Positions 8,635 through 16,803 of a DNA stretch of 64,000 nt are shown piece by piece (position 1 is the first letter of the stretch; every line of letters starts with the position of its first letter). This DNA is from Methylophilus aquaticus. GTDB lineage: Bacteria; Pseudomonadota; Gammaproteobacteria; Burkholderiales; Methylophilaceae. A program made the translations under genes and the position numbers. The DNA is taken from assembly GCF_030769565.1 (NCBI RefSeq), contig NZ_JAVCAP010000002.1, forward strand, positions 124,001 to 188,000, in the 5' to 3' direction. The notes below the pieces were generated by a model. The model did not search any database, was not told where the DNA came from, and worked only from the letters and a program-made list of their open reading frames with translations.

Positions 8635-8804
8635 GAGGCTTTTGCACGAATCAAAATAAACTCTAAAAATGCATCACTTCGTCATCCTCGCAAACGCGGG
8701 GATCCATGCAAGTGATTGATTAAAATGGATCCCGCGTTCGCGGGATGACGGATAATTGCTTCTTTTGTTAAAAACGGTCTCTTTTTAGATCGTACAAAAG
8801 TCTC
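8635..8804. mobile_element. MITE-like element, copy 2 (170 bp)
   Basis: Terminal inverted repeats GAGGCTTTTGCACGAATC and GATCGTACAAAAGTCTC, flanked by the direct repeat TAACT (8630-8634 and 8805-8809). The core is a REP-like inverted repeat, CGCAAACGCGGGGATCCAT against ATGGATCCCGCGTTCGCGGG, followed by ATGACGG. It has no open reading frame. The left TAACT copy contains the TAA stop codon of the oxidase gene. It shares ends and much of its sequence with the copy at 4339. Confidence 0.8.
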
Positions 8805-8827
8805 TAACTGTAAATTAAGGATGTTCC

Positions 8828-9109
8828 ATGTATAAAAAATTTCCACACTATTTGCTGGCGACCACACTGGCGCTATTAAGTACGAGCGTCTTTGCAGCAG
8901 CCGATTGCAAAGTCTATCCAAAAGAAGAATGGGCATCGGAAGATACGCTGAAGGAAGCGCTGGAAGCCGAAGGCTATACCATCAAGAAGTTTAAAGTGGA
9001 TGGCAATTGCTACGAAATTTATGGCCGTAGCAAAGACGGTAAAAAAGTTGAAATTTACTTTGATATGAAAACCCTGGCCATTGTGAAGGCGATTGGACTC
9101 AAAGATTAA
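8828..9109 (+). CDS. Small periplasmic PepSY-domain protein
   Basis: A 93-residue protein with a signal peptide cut after STSVFA (about residue 23). The mature part is a single PepSY-like domain with the sequence LKEALEAEGYTIKKFKVDGN, followed by YEIYGRSKDGKKVEIYFD. Two cysteines (in AADCKVY and GNCYEI) could form a disulfide. It lies eight bases before a cytochrome b561 gene, a frequent pairing of small PepSY proteins with di-heme b cytochromes. It may be a soluble partner of that cytochrome. The start is ATG 8828, behind TTAAGGATG. Confidence 0.82.
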   Translation: MYKKFPHYLLATTLALLSTSVFAAADCKVYPKEEWASEDTLKEALEAEGYTIKKFKVDGNCYEIYGRSKDGKKVEIYFDMKTLAIVKAIGLKD

Positions 9110-9117
9110 TCCGCCGC

Positions 9118-9645
9118 ATGCCGCAAGCTTCTGAAATGTTGTGGCCCTGGTGGGTGCGTCTCAGTCATTGGCTGGTGGCGTCGGGTGTGATTGCGCTGTG
9201 GCTGATGAGCTATGTCTGGTATGAAACCGACTGGCTGCATCGATTGGTCGGTTATGCCGTATTGGCCCTTGTTGCAGCACGCATTCTGCTTGGTTGCCTG
9301 ACTAAAGTCAGTAGCGCACGTTTTTCTCTGCCTCGCTGGCATGCCATACGCGCACATATTGCCGAGATGCAGCAAAGAAAAATCACCCCCCATCAAGGGC
9401 ATAATCCAGTGGGCCAGTGGGCGGTCTACCTGATCTGGCTGCTGATTGCAGCGCTGGCACTGACGGGCTGGCTGAGCCGTACCGATGCATTATGGGGTGA
9501 GGATTGGCCCGTGGAGGTGCATGGCCTGCTGAGCTGGACCCTTCTTGCCGTGATTGTGGTGCATGTTGCCGCAGTCATTTGCGTCGGCCAATGGTCGCGC
9601 CAGCATCTGGTGCGTCAAATGTGGCATGGCCGGTTTGAAAAATGA
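9118..9645 (+). CDS. Cytochrome b561-family di-heme membrane protein
   Basis: A 175-residue inner-membrane protein with four predicted helices and paired histidines that fit two b-type hemes: RLSHWLVA (helix 1), LHRLVGYAVL (helix 2), EVHGLLSW (helix 3/4) and VVHVAAV (helix 4). Such proteins carry electrons between the quinone pool and periplasmic acceptors. Being last in the iron-uptake cluster and next to a PepSY protein, it may help reduce ferric siderophores, though this is inferred from context only. The gene is convergent with the GspE-like gene, with 33 bases between them and no clear terminator. Confidence 0.87.
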   Translation: MPQASEMLWPWWVRLSHWLVASGVIALWLMSYVWYETDWLHRLVGYAVLALVAARILLGCLTKVSSARFSLPRWHAIRAHIAEMQQRKITPHQGHNPVGQWAVYLIWLLIAALALTGWLSRTDALWGEDWPVEVHGLLSWTLLAVIVVHVAAVICVGQWSRQHLVRQMWHGRFEK

Positions 9646-9678
9646 TTAAAACCATGCTCAAACGTGCAACCAGCGTTG

Positions 9679-11469
9679 CTAATCGACCTCTATGGGCGGT
9701 GCAACCTTGAGCAACTCCTCGACTGTGGTCTGGCCAGCTGCTATTTTTTCAGCACCATTGAGCATCAGTGGCTGCATGCCAGCCTGCGTCGCTGCCTGAC
9801 GTAATTCGAGCAAGTCTGTTTCAGGGGTGATCAATTTACGCAAAGCGGGTGTGAGCGTCAGCATTTCATAAATGCCGGTGCGTCCCCGGTAACCTGTTTG
9901 CCGACATGCCTGGCAACCGACGGCTTTCATGATGCTGGCCGGTTTTTTGGCTTTAAACGGACGTGTGACGCTGGCCCATTCTTCGTCTGAAATTTCGCTT
10001 TCGGTTTTGCAATGCGGGCACAGGGTGCGCACCAGTCTTTGCGCCATAATGCCTAGCAAGCTTGAGTGGATCAGGTAGGCAGGAATGCCCAAATCGAGCA
10101 AGCGTGTCACGGCTGAAGGTGCATCGTTGGTGTGCAAGGTTGAAAGCACCAGATGTCCGGTCAGTGCCGCCTGAATCGCCATGTCTGCGGTTTCCTGATC
10201 GCGAATCTCGCCCACCATGATAATGTCCGGGTCTTGTCGCATCAGGGTGCGTATGCCTTCGGCAAAGCCCAATCCTATATTTTGCGTGACCTGCATCTGG
10301 TTAAAAGCAGGCTCAATCATTTCAATCGGATCTTCTACCGAGCACACGTTGACTTCGCTGGTCGCCAGTTGCTTGAGCGTGGTATACAGCGTGGTGGTTT
10401 TACCGGAACCCGTGGGCCCTGTAACTAGAATAATGCCATTGGGCTGACGCGTCCATTGCGACCAGGTTTCGCTCTGGCGTTTGGAAAAGCCCAGCAACTG
10501 AAAGTCCTGCACCAGCAGTTCGGGCTTAAAAATCCGCATCACCAGCTTTTCGCCAAAGGCGGTGGGCATGGTCGATAAGCGCAGTTCAATTTCATTGCCA
10601 TCATTGCTGACAGTTTTAATCCGGCCATCCTGCGGACGGCGTTTTTCCACCATGTCCATGCGCCCGAGCAATTTAATGCGGCTGGTAATGGCGTTCATAA
10701 TGTTGCTGGGCAGTTGATACACCTGATGCAACACGCCATCAATGCGAAAGCGCATCAAGCCAAGATTGCGGCGCGGCTCCAAGTGAATATCGCTCGCCCG
10801 TTGCTCAAAAGCGTATTTAAACAGCCAGTCGACGATATTGACTACATGCTGTTCGTTAGCATCGAGCTGGCGGTCTTTGCCAAGTTCGATCAGCTGTTCA
10901 AAATTTTGTACGCCGACAATTTGACCGGCTTTGGCGGCATTGGCTGACTGAATGGCTGCTGAGAGCTGGTAAACCTCGGGCAGATAGCGTTGCAAATCCA
11001 GCGGGTTGACCATCACCACCTGGATGCGCAATTTGAGCATACGCTCCAGATCATGCAGCCATTCCTGATGAAACGGATCCGCCGTAGCAATCGTCGCAAC
11101 GCCGTCTTTCACCGTAACTGGCATGATGCGCAGGCGTTCGGCATAGGCTTGCGAAACGATTTGTGCCGCCGCACTAAAATCCAGTTTCAGCGGATCAATC
11201 TGCAGGTAGGGGACTTCTGCCTTTTCAGCCACAAAACGGCTTAAACACTCCACGGTCAGTGTTTGCGAAGGCGCTTGCAGGTCAGCCCATTTTTGTTCGG
11301 CCACGATAATAATCGGATGCAGGTTGGAGCTATCCAGCTTGCGGTCTTTGTGCAGTTTCTCAGCCAGCGTTTTGTCAATACGGCCGTGCGTGACCAGCAG
11401 ACGCAGCAAGTCTGATAACTTCAGGGTATGGATGGTTTTGGGCAGTAAAAAACGGGTTGGGCTATTCAT
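9679..11469 (-). CDS. GspE/PilB-family type II secretion or type IV pilus assembly ATPase
   Basis: A 596-residue secretion ATPase. An N-terminal MshE/GspE-type regulatory domain (about residues 50-165) precedes the AAA-like motor. Walker A is GPTGSGKTT. The Asp box and Walker B region reads LMRQDPDIIMVGEIRDQET, and the His box is LTGHLVLSTLHTND. A zinc tetracysteine (CPHC…CQAC) lies near residues 505-540, then GRTGIYEML. The length suits GspE2/PilB. No other pilus or secretion gene is adjacent, so it is an orphan whose partners must lie elsewhere. It is probably transcribed behind nadC, 108 bases away. Confidence 0.9.
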   Translation of the reverse strand: MNSPTRFLLPKTIHTLKLSDLLRLLVTHGRIDKTLAEKLHKDRKLDSSNLHPIIIVAEQKWADLQAPSQTLTVECLSRFVAEKAEVPYLQIDPLKLDFSAAAQIVSQAYAERLRIMPVTVKDGVATIATADPFHQEWLHDLERMLKLRIQVVMVNPLDLQRYLPEVYQLSAAIQSANAAKAGQIVGVQNFEQLIELGKDRQLDANEQHVVNIVDWLFKYAFEQRASDIHLEPRRNLGLMRFRIDGVLHQVYQLPSNIMNAITSRIKLLGRMDMVEKRRPQDGRIKTVSNDGNEIELRLSTMPTAFGEKLVMRIFKPELLVQDFQLLGFSKRQSETWSQWTRQPNGIILVTGPTGSGKTTTLYTTLKQLATSEVNVCSVEDPIEMIEPAFNQMQVTQNIGLGFAEGIRTLMRQDPDIIMVGEIRDQETADMAIQAALTGHLVLSTLHTNDAPSAVTRLLDLGIPAYLIHSSLLGIMAQRLVRTLCPHCKTESEISDEEWASVTRPFKAKKPASIMKAVGCQACRQTGYRGRTGIYEMLTLTPALRKLITPETDLLELRQAATQAGMQPLMLNGAEKIAAGQTTVEELLKVAPPIEVD

Positions 11470-11577
11470 CTCACGCGGCCAGCATGTGTACCAGCGATTG
11501 ATGCAAAACTCATGCCACTAAAAAGTGGCAACAATGGTCACATTGGGCCGCTTAAGCGCGGCCAGTAATATCCGGGA

Positions 11578-12444
11578 TTACAGTTGAATCCGCATGCTCA
11601 AGTCCACGGCCTGAATATGCTTGGTCAGTGCGCCAATCGAAATCCGGTCCACACCAGTCTCGGCAATGGCACGCACCGTGGTTAAATCCACATTGCCCGA
11701 GGCTTCGAGCAGGGCACGTTGCTGGTTGATTGTGACTGCTTTGCGCAAGTTGTCCAGCGTAAAGTTGTCTAGCAGAATACTGGTCGCCCCCGAATCCAGT
11801 GCCTGTTGCAGTTCATCCAGATTCTCTACTTCAATCTGAATATTGCTTGTTTTATTCAGGGCCATGGCTGCCTGCATCACTGCCGCAATCGAGCCGGCAG
11901 AGGCGATATGATTTTCCTTGATCAAAATCCCGTCATACAGCGCCAGTCGCTGGTTGTCGCCACCGCCAGTGAGTACGGCATATTTTTGCGCCAGCCGCAG
12001 CCCAGGCAGAGTTTTGCGTGTATCCAGTATTTTGCTGGGTAGCCCCGCAATGGCGTCGACATAGCGGCGGGTATGCGTTGCCACTGCCGAGAGTGTTTGT
12101 ACAAAGTTGAGGGCAGGGCGCTCGGCTGTGAGCATGGCGCGGGCATCGCCCTGGATGTCTACAATCTTGCTATTTTCCGCAAGGCGGTCACCCTCTTGGG
12201 CATACCAATGCAACTGTATTGCCGGGTCCAGCTGTTCAAAGCACTGCTGTAACCAAGCGCAGCCACAGAGCACGGCCGCTTCACGGCTGATGATGATGGC
12301 ACTGGCTTGGGTCCCTGCCGGAATCAGGGCTGCCGTCAGGTCGCCGTCTCCCATATCTTCAGCCAGTGCCAACCGCACTTGTGCGGCCACCATGGCAGGT
12401 GTGAGGTATGTGGGTAAAGAGTGATAAACAGCAGTCGGGGTCAT
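11578..12444 (-). CDS. nadC: Nicotinate-nucleotide pyrophosphorylase (quinolinate phosphoribosyltransferase)
   Basis: Makes nicotinate mononucleotide from quinolinate and PRPP in de novo NAD synthesis. The 288-residue protein is full length. It has the N-terminal LALAEDMGDGDLTAALIPAG segment, AERPALNFVQTLSAVATHTRRYVD, the DTRKTLPGLRLAQKYAV catalytic stretch and the C-terminal glycine-rich VDRISIGALTKH. nadA and nadB are not adjacent. The gene is divergent from the glutathione S-transferase gene. A TATAAT at 12507-12512 in the shared 150-base gap may serve that gene. Confidence 0.97.
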   Translation of the reverse strand: MTPTAVYHSLPTYLTPAMVAAQVRLALAEDMGDGDLTAALIPAGTQASAIIISREAAVLCGCAWLQQCFEQLDPAIQLHWYAQEGDRLAENSKIVDIQGDARAMLTAERPALNFVQTLSAVATHTRRYVDAIAGLPSKILDTRKTLPGLRLAQKYAVLTGGGDNQRLALYDGILIKENHIASAGSIAAVMQAAMALNKTSNIQIEVENLDELQQALDSGATSILLDNFTLDNLRKAVTINQQRALLEASGNVDLTTVRAIAETGVDRISIGALTKHIQAVDLSMRIQL

Positions 12445-12595
12445 GAATTGCGCCTGTGATTGAAAAATTCTGCATGTGACCGTTCTAAGCCCATGCCAAA
12501 AGCTATTATAATAAAAGCACTCCGGAACAGCAGCTTTTCATGGCGAGGTGTTTTACCGGAAAGCACAACACCTCCTCAATCTTACAGAGCATCCT

Positions 12596-13219
12596 ATGCA
12601 GCTTTTATATACGGTTAATAGTCCTTATGCACGTAAAGTACGTATTGTCGCGATGGAAAAACACATCGATCTCACGCTGACCGAAGTCGTATTGTCTGCG
12701 CCGGACTGTCCCGTGAATCAACACAATCCGCTAGGTAAAGTGCCTGTGCTGGTGCTGGATGATGGCGATGCTTTGTATGATTCGCGTGTCATTGTAGAGT
12801 ATCTCGATCACCGTACGCCAGTGGCACATCTGATTCCGCAAGACCACTCGGCAAAAATCAAGGTGCGTCGCTGGGAGGCATTGGCTGATGGCGTGTGTGA
12901 TGCAGCGGTGGCCGTGATATTGGAGCAGCGCAAGCCGGAGTCTCAGCAATCTGCTGCCTGGATTGATAAGCAAATGGCAAAAGTGACTGCTGGACTGGCT
13001 GCGCTGGATAATGACCTGCTCAAGAAAAAATGGTGTGTGAATGAAACCTTTAGCCTGGCAGACATTGCCCTGGGGACTGCTTTGGGCTATGTTGATTTGC
13101 GTTTCAAGCAGATATGCTGGGAAGGCAAATACTGGCAAGAGAAATTCCCCAATTTGGCCAAGCATTATGCCGTGCTGGTGAAGCGCCCCAGTTTCAAGCA
13201 AACCATGCCGCAACCTTAA
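12596..13219 (+). CDS. Glutathione S-transferase family protein
   Basis: A 207-residue two-domain GST. The thioredoxin-like N-terminal domain starts QLLYTVNSPYARKVRIVAME and has the glutathione-binding DSRVIVEYLD motif. The C-terminal helical domain holds the FSLADIALGTALGYVD N-capping region. The SPYARKVRI start resembles the YibF/beta-type bacterial GSTs. I set the start at ATG 12596, since the 16 codons in frame before it do not look like GST sequence. The substrate is unknown. It stands alone and is closed by the terminator at 13242. Confidence 0.9.
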   Translation: MQLLYTVNSPYARKVRIVAMEKHIDLTLTEVVLSAPDCPVNQHNPLGKVPVLVLDDGDALYDSRVIVEYLDHRTPVAHLIPQDHSAKIKVRRWEALADGVCDAAVAVILEQRKPESQQSAAWIDKQMAKVTAGLAALDNDLLKKKWCVNETFSLADIALGTALGYVDLRFKQICWEGKYWQEKFPNLAKHYAVLVKRPSFKQTMPQP

Positions 13220-13241
13220 ATCTAGCGGCGACCCCAAACAA

Positions 13242-13269
13242 AACGGCAAGGATCACTTGCCGTTTTTTG
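13242..13269. terminator. Bidirectional terminator between GST gene and small conserved gene
   Basis: AACGGCAAG, five-base loop, CTTGCCGTT, then TTTTG. On the minus strand the stem is followed by TTGTTTGG, so it can also serve the convergent gene ending at 13283. Confidence 0.85.
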
Positions 13270-13282
13270 TCATATGCGCTGC

Positions 13283-13615
13283 TTAAATCGGCGTGATGTC
13301 GTCATCACCCAGCAAACTGTTCAAATTGTTTCTGTGGCGTAAAGTCTGGCGCTCATTCAAGCGTTTCTGTGCCGGGCTTGGGAAGTCAGTAAAGCTGATC
13401 AGGCTACGCTCAATCAAAATGCTGATGAGGTCTTCCAGCACCCGTGCCAGCTGAATGTCACTTTCACGGAATGTATTGTGCTTTTTCAACTCATCTTCCA
13501 GAAAATGCAGATAGTCCATATTGACATTATCCACTTGCACCCACTCCGCCGACACTTGTGTGTCCGGACTTGCGGCAATGATTTGACCTTGCGCATTTTT
13601 TAAAACATAAGCCAT
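13283..13615 (-). CDS. Conserved hypothetical protein, 110 aa
   Basis: A small soluble protein with no signal peptide or membrane helix. It starts MAYVLKNAQGQIIAAS and has a central helical stretch, LARVLEDLISILIERSLISF, followed by TDFPSPAQKRLNERQTLRHR. Similar small proteins with the VLEDLI…I.FTD.P..AQ pattern are, from memory, widespread in beta- and gammaproteobacteria, but I know of no proven function. The gene lies 77 bases downstream of mnmA on the same strand. Confidence 0.78.
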   Translation of the reverse strand: MAYVLKNAQGQIIAASPDTQVSAEWVQVDNVNMDYLHFLEDELKKHNTFRESDIQLARVLEDLISILIERSLISFTDFPSPAQKRLNERQTLRHRNNLNSLLGDDDITPI

Positions 13616-13692
13616 GAAGTGTCATTCCTTGTCAGTTGGAGGGTGCCCGTTCTTATATCAAACAAGTCACAGCAATAACCATGCCTTGTCTA

Positions 13693-14787
13693 TTACAAGG
13701 CGCCATTAATGATGCCACCACCGAGACACACATTGCTCTCATACACCACCACGCTCTGCCCGGGTGTGATCGCCCATTGGTGCTGGCCAAAACGGATCGT
13801 CGCCTCTTCCGCATTCACCGCATCGATTTCACAAGGTGCATCCGGCTGGCGATAGCGTGTTTTGGCGGCATACACCCAGTTGGTACGCGGCTGTTCACCG
13901 CTGATCCAGTGCAGTTGCCCGGCTTTTAGGCCGTCGCTTTTGAGCAGTGGATGCTCATGGCCTTGCACCACAATCAATTCATTGGCTTCCATATCTTTAC
14001 CCGCAACAAACCAGGGTTCGCCATTGCTTTCGCGGCTCCCCCCAATTTTCAGGCCCTGACGCTGACCCAACGTGTAATACATCAAGCCTTCGTGCTGCCC
14101 CACCACTTTGCCCTCAGGCGTGCGCATGACGCCGGGCTGCCGTGGCAAATAACGTTGCAAAAACTCCTGAAACGGTCGCTCGCCGATAAAGCAAATGCCG
14201 GTAGAATCTTTCTTCTCGGCATTGGCCAGCCCATATTCACGCGCAATCTCGCGCACCTCGCGTTTAAGATATTTGCCTAGCGGGAACAGGGTTTTAGAGA
14301 GTTGCGCCTGATTCAGGCGCGATAAAAAATAACTCTGGTCCTTGCTGCCATCATCTGCCTTGAGCAATTGAAAATTGCCCGCTTGAATCGGGTTTTCACG
14401 CACCTGCGCATAGTGGCCGGTCGCGATCAGGTTGGCACCCATGCCCATGGCATGATCCAAAAACGCCTTGAACTTGATTTCGGCATTGCACAGAATATCC
14501 GGGTTAGGCGTGCGGCCAGCCTGGTATTCCTGTAAAAAGTTAGCGAACACGCGCTCTTTGTACTCGGCACTGAAATTCACCGCTTCAATATCAATGCCAA
14601 TCTTGTCGGCGGCTGAAACCGCGTCAATCAAATCCTGCTTGGAAGAGCAATACTCATCGGTATCGTCATCCTCCCAGTTTTTCATGAATAAACCGGTGAC
14701 GCGGTAGCCCTGCTGCTTGAGCAATAATGCGGTGACGGATGAATCAACGCCGCCGGACAAACCGACAATGACGTGGGGTGTACTCAT
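13693..14787 (-). CDS. mnmA: tRNA-specific 2-thiouridylase MnmA
   Basis: Puts sulfur on the wobble uridine (U34) of Lys, Glu and Gln tRNAs, using ATP and a persulfide relay. It shows the PP-loop [15 protein letters not shown] near residue 10, the catalytic cysteine in [12 protein letters not shown] and the second in [15 protein letters not shown], and the C-terminal GQSVVVYE…LGGGII. With start ATG 14787 it has 364 residues, normal for the family. Upstream in-frame codons are not conserved-looking. It overlaps the stop of the Nudix gene by four bases (ATGA), so the two are translationally coupled. Confidence 0.97.
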   Translation of the reverse strand: MSTPHVIVGLSGGVDSSVTALLLKQQGYRVTGLFMKNWEDDDTDEYCSSKQDLIDAVSAADKIGIDIEAVNFSAEYKERVFANFLQEYQAGRTPNPDILCNAEIKFKAFLDHAMGMGANLIATGHYAQVRENPIQAGNFQLLKADDGSKDQSYFLSRLNQAQLSKTLFPLGKYLKREVREIAREYGLANAEKKDSTGICFIGERPFQEFLQRYLPRQPGVMRTPEGKVVGQHEGLMYYTLGQRQGLKIGGSRESNGEPWFVAGKDMEANELIVVQGHEHPLLKSDGLKAGQLHWISGEQPRTNWVYAAKTRYRQPDAPCEIDAVNAEEATIRFGQHQWAITPGQSVVVYESNVCLGGGIINGAL

Positions 14788-15275
14788 AATGCCTGACCTA
14801 AATGGGTAAGTAATTCTAAAGGATAGCGTTTGCCAGCGAGGTAATCCTGCACGCACAACAGCACCTGCGGACTGCGCATCAGTGTGCCATGCGCTGCAAT
14901 TTCAGCTTCATCACGCCACAAAGTACCAATAATGCCATCGTCCAGTGCGCGCTCAGGGTGGTGCGCCCCCAGCCTGCCACTAAATGCAAATCGCAGGTAA
15001 GTAATGCCATTGACTGGATGCTGCCAGTGGTAAATACCCACCAGTGCTGCCGGCGTAAAGTCATACGCCGTTTCTTCCAGCGTCTCGCGGATTACCGCCT
15101 CAATAATCGTCTCGTTTTCTTCGAGGTGTCCGGCGGGCTGGTTAAATCGCATGCCGCGATCCGTGGTTTCTTCCACCAGCAAAAACTTGCCATCCTGCTC
15201 GATAATCGCAGCCACGGTGACATTTGGTTTCCATTGCAGGGAAGATTTTGAAGGGCTTGGAGAAGGTGAATTCAA
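14784..15275 (-). CDS. Nudix hydrolase (NudJ-like phosphatase)
   Basis: A 163-residue Nudix enzyme. The Nudix box is [20 protein letters not shown], followed by TAYD, an exact fit to GX5EX7REUXEEXGU except at the last position. The N-terminal [22 protein letters not shown] fits the NudJ group, which acts on thiamin pyrophosphate and nucleotide pyrophosphates. The best start is TTG 15275, because no ATG lies before the conserved core. It is coupled to mnmA, an arrangement also seen in other proteobacteria (nudJ-mnmA). Substrate is inferred from family only. Confidence 0.9.
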   Translation of the reverse strand: MNSPSPSPSKSSLQWKPNVTVAAIIEQDGKFLLVEETTDRGMRFNQPAGHLEENETIIEAVIRETLEETAYDFTPAALVGIYHWQHPVNGITYLRFAFSGRLGAHHPERALDDGIIGTLWRDEAEIAAHGTLMRSPQVLLCVQDYLAGKRYPLELLTHLGQAL

Positions 15276-15406
15276 AATGTGAGGACTTAATCAAAAACAT
15301 TATTTTACCGCTATGTGATTGATTGGGCGAGGGATAGTTTTTGATGCGGAGCAGCTAAAAGCCCGCGTAGCCCTTATTCACCAAACTAAATGGATTGTTT
15401 TATTTT

Positions 15407-15424
15407 GTAGCACGCCTGTGCTAC
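15407..15424. promoter_or_regulatory. Palindromic operator of the first toxin-antitoxin locus
   Basis: GTAGCAC-GCCT-GTGCTAC, a perfect 7-4-7 inverted repeat 32 bases before the antitoxin ATG. Ribbon-helix-helix antitoxins commonly bind such sites to repress their own operon. Confidence 0.68.
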
Positions 15425-15456
15425 AGTTGAGTTTGGTTTTAAGTTTGGGGTGCATC

Positions 15457-15705
15457 ATGACAACCACTACGATTCGATTACCTGAAGCGCTGAAAGCGCG
15501 CGTGTCAGAAGCAGCGAAGCGCGCAGGGACAACGGCACACGGATTTATTCTGGAAGCGATTGCTGAAAAGACCGCCCTTGACGAAAAGCGAGCAGACTTT
15601 AAAGCAGAGGCTGAACAGCGCTATGCGAAAATGATTGCATCAGGAGAATCCGTCGCTTGGGATGACATGAAAAACTATCTCAAAGCCAACATCGCCAATC
15701 AGTAA
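15457..15705 (+). CDS. ParD-type ribbon-helix-helix antitoxin (locus 1)
   Basis: An 82-residue protein that opens with the RHH fold MTTTTIRLPEALKARVSEAA, continues KRAGTTAHGFILEAI, and ends in an acidic, flexible tail (AEQRYAKMIASGESVAWDDM…) that would wrap the toxin. ATG 15457 is chosen because the RHH strand begins there and the operator palindrome lies just upstream. The toxin gene follows after 38 bases. The antitoxin should neutralise the toxin and repress the operon. It resembles the antitoxin at 19533 but is clearly divergent. Confidence 0.88.
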   Translation: MTTTTIRLPEALKARVSEAAKRAGTTAHGFILEAIAEKTALDEKRADFKAEAEQRYAKMIASGESVAWDDMKNYLKANIANQ

Positions 15706-15743
15706 GCGCCTTTACCTAAAAGCCGCAAGCTTGTGCGCTAGTC

Positions 15744-16043
15744 ATGCCAGCGATAGAACTCGCGCCCGAAGTGGGCCAGGACTTTCAGCGGATACTGGAA
15801 CACTTAAATGCGTTTCAGGTTGAAAAACCACAGCAACGCATTGAGCAAATCATCCATGCGATCGACATCCTCACCCACAGCCCACTGATTGGTCGTCCTG
15901 CCGATTCTGGACTTCGTGAGCTTGTTATAGGTCGGCGTTCATATGGATACGTCGCACTTTATCGCTATATTTCAGAGATTGATACCGTTTTTATTCTAGC
16001 CATTAGAAGCCAAAATGAGGCTGGCTTTGCTGAGCGCGATTGA
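15744..16043 (+). CDS. RelE/ParE-family toxin (locus 1)
   Basis: A 99-residue RelE/ParE-fold protein. It has the N-terminal helix pair (DFQRILEHLNAFQVEKPQQRIEQIIHAIDIL), the SPLIGRPADSGLRELVIGRR turn and the strand pair YGYVALYRYISEIDTVFILAIRSQNEAGF. ParE members poison gyrase and RelE members cleave mRNA; which applies here cannot be told. Partner antitoxin is at 15457. The sequence is intact, with no frameshift. Confidence 0.88.
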   Translation: MPAIELAPEVGQDFQRILEHLNAFQVEKPQQRIEQIIHAIDILTHSPLIGRPADSGLRELVIGRRSYGYVALYRYISEIDTVFILAIRSQNEAGFAERD

Positions 16044-16182
16044 GGCTATACCTAAAGCCATGACGATTTTTCGGAGGTTAGCGAGTGTAAGGCATCCGTT
16101 TCGGTATGCCATATGAGCTATAAACCAGTCAGCATTTGCGCGGGCTATTTAGAATGACAATTTGCTTAAGGTTGTTTAAACA

Positions 16183-16764
16183 ATGAGCCCAACTGACCTA
16201 GATGAAGTTCGTAACCGAATCGGCCGCTTATTACAAGCTGTGCAACATGCGGCAGGCGATAGCTACGAAACTTCATATAAGGCTATAGGGACTGACTTTT
16301 TGACTCACTTCCGTGCGATTGGTGTGAAAGCGCCTGAGCAACTGCAGGATGATTTTCTTAATCTCTTTGTTTGGACTTGGAGTTTAAAGGACTACATAAA
16401 GGAGTACTGCAAAGTAAAAGGGCTATCTATGCAAAAGATCGAGGATGTTGCGAATAAATCTAAATCGTTGCAATACGTGGCTGATATCGCAAATCGTGCA
16501 AAGCATGGCACTTTGCGCGAAAGTCGTTCGGGAGAGTTCGCGGAACTAGTAGGTGTTGGTTTCAATATTCCACAGGAGTCAATCGCTCGGATTTCTTTTG
16601 CTGGTCCAGAAGTGGTTCTTCATGTGGAGGAGACAAAATTAATACAAATCCGAGCCACCGTCCGGACTAACCAAGGAAAAGAGTTTGATGCGCTAGTTGT
16701 TCTAAAAGATGCAATAAGCACATGGGAAAATCAAGCGTTTGAAATGGTGCAACTTAACATATGA
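16183..16764 (+). CDS. Hypothetical protein, 193 aa (possible HEPN-like N-terminal half)
   Basis: I do not recognise a family with certainty. The first 115 residues look helical and contain LFVWTWSLKDYIKEYC and DIANRAKHGTL. The RxKHxxL pattern recalls the Rx4-6H motif of HEPN proteins and of related helical proteins found near toxin or defence genes. The second half looks like beta strands (VVLHVEETKLIQIRATVR). There is no signal peptide or membrane helix. It is preceded by a 139-base gap with an imperfect GGCATCCG/CGGTATGCC hairpin (about 16091-16109), and it follows a toxin-antitoxin pair. Function unknown. Confidence 0.65.
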   Translation: MSPTDLDEVRNRIGRLLQAVQHAAGDSYETSYKAIGTDFLTHFRAIGVKAPEQLQDDFLNLFVWTWSLKDYIKEYCKVKGLSMQKIEDVANKSKSLQYVADIANRAKHGTLRESRSGEFAELVGVGFNIPQESIARISFAGPEVVLHVEETKLIQIRATVRTNQGKEFDALVVLKDAISTWENQAFEMVQLNI

Positions 16765-16803
16765 AGTTAGGTTGGGATGGATAGTCGGCTATGCATTGCC
16801 TTT

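Noticed and set aside
15319-15456. 46-codon N-terminal extension of the first antitoxin
   Set aside because: It would cover the palindromic operator, and the ribbon-helix-helix fold starts at ATG 15457.
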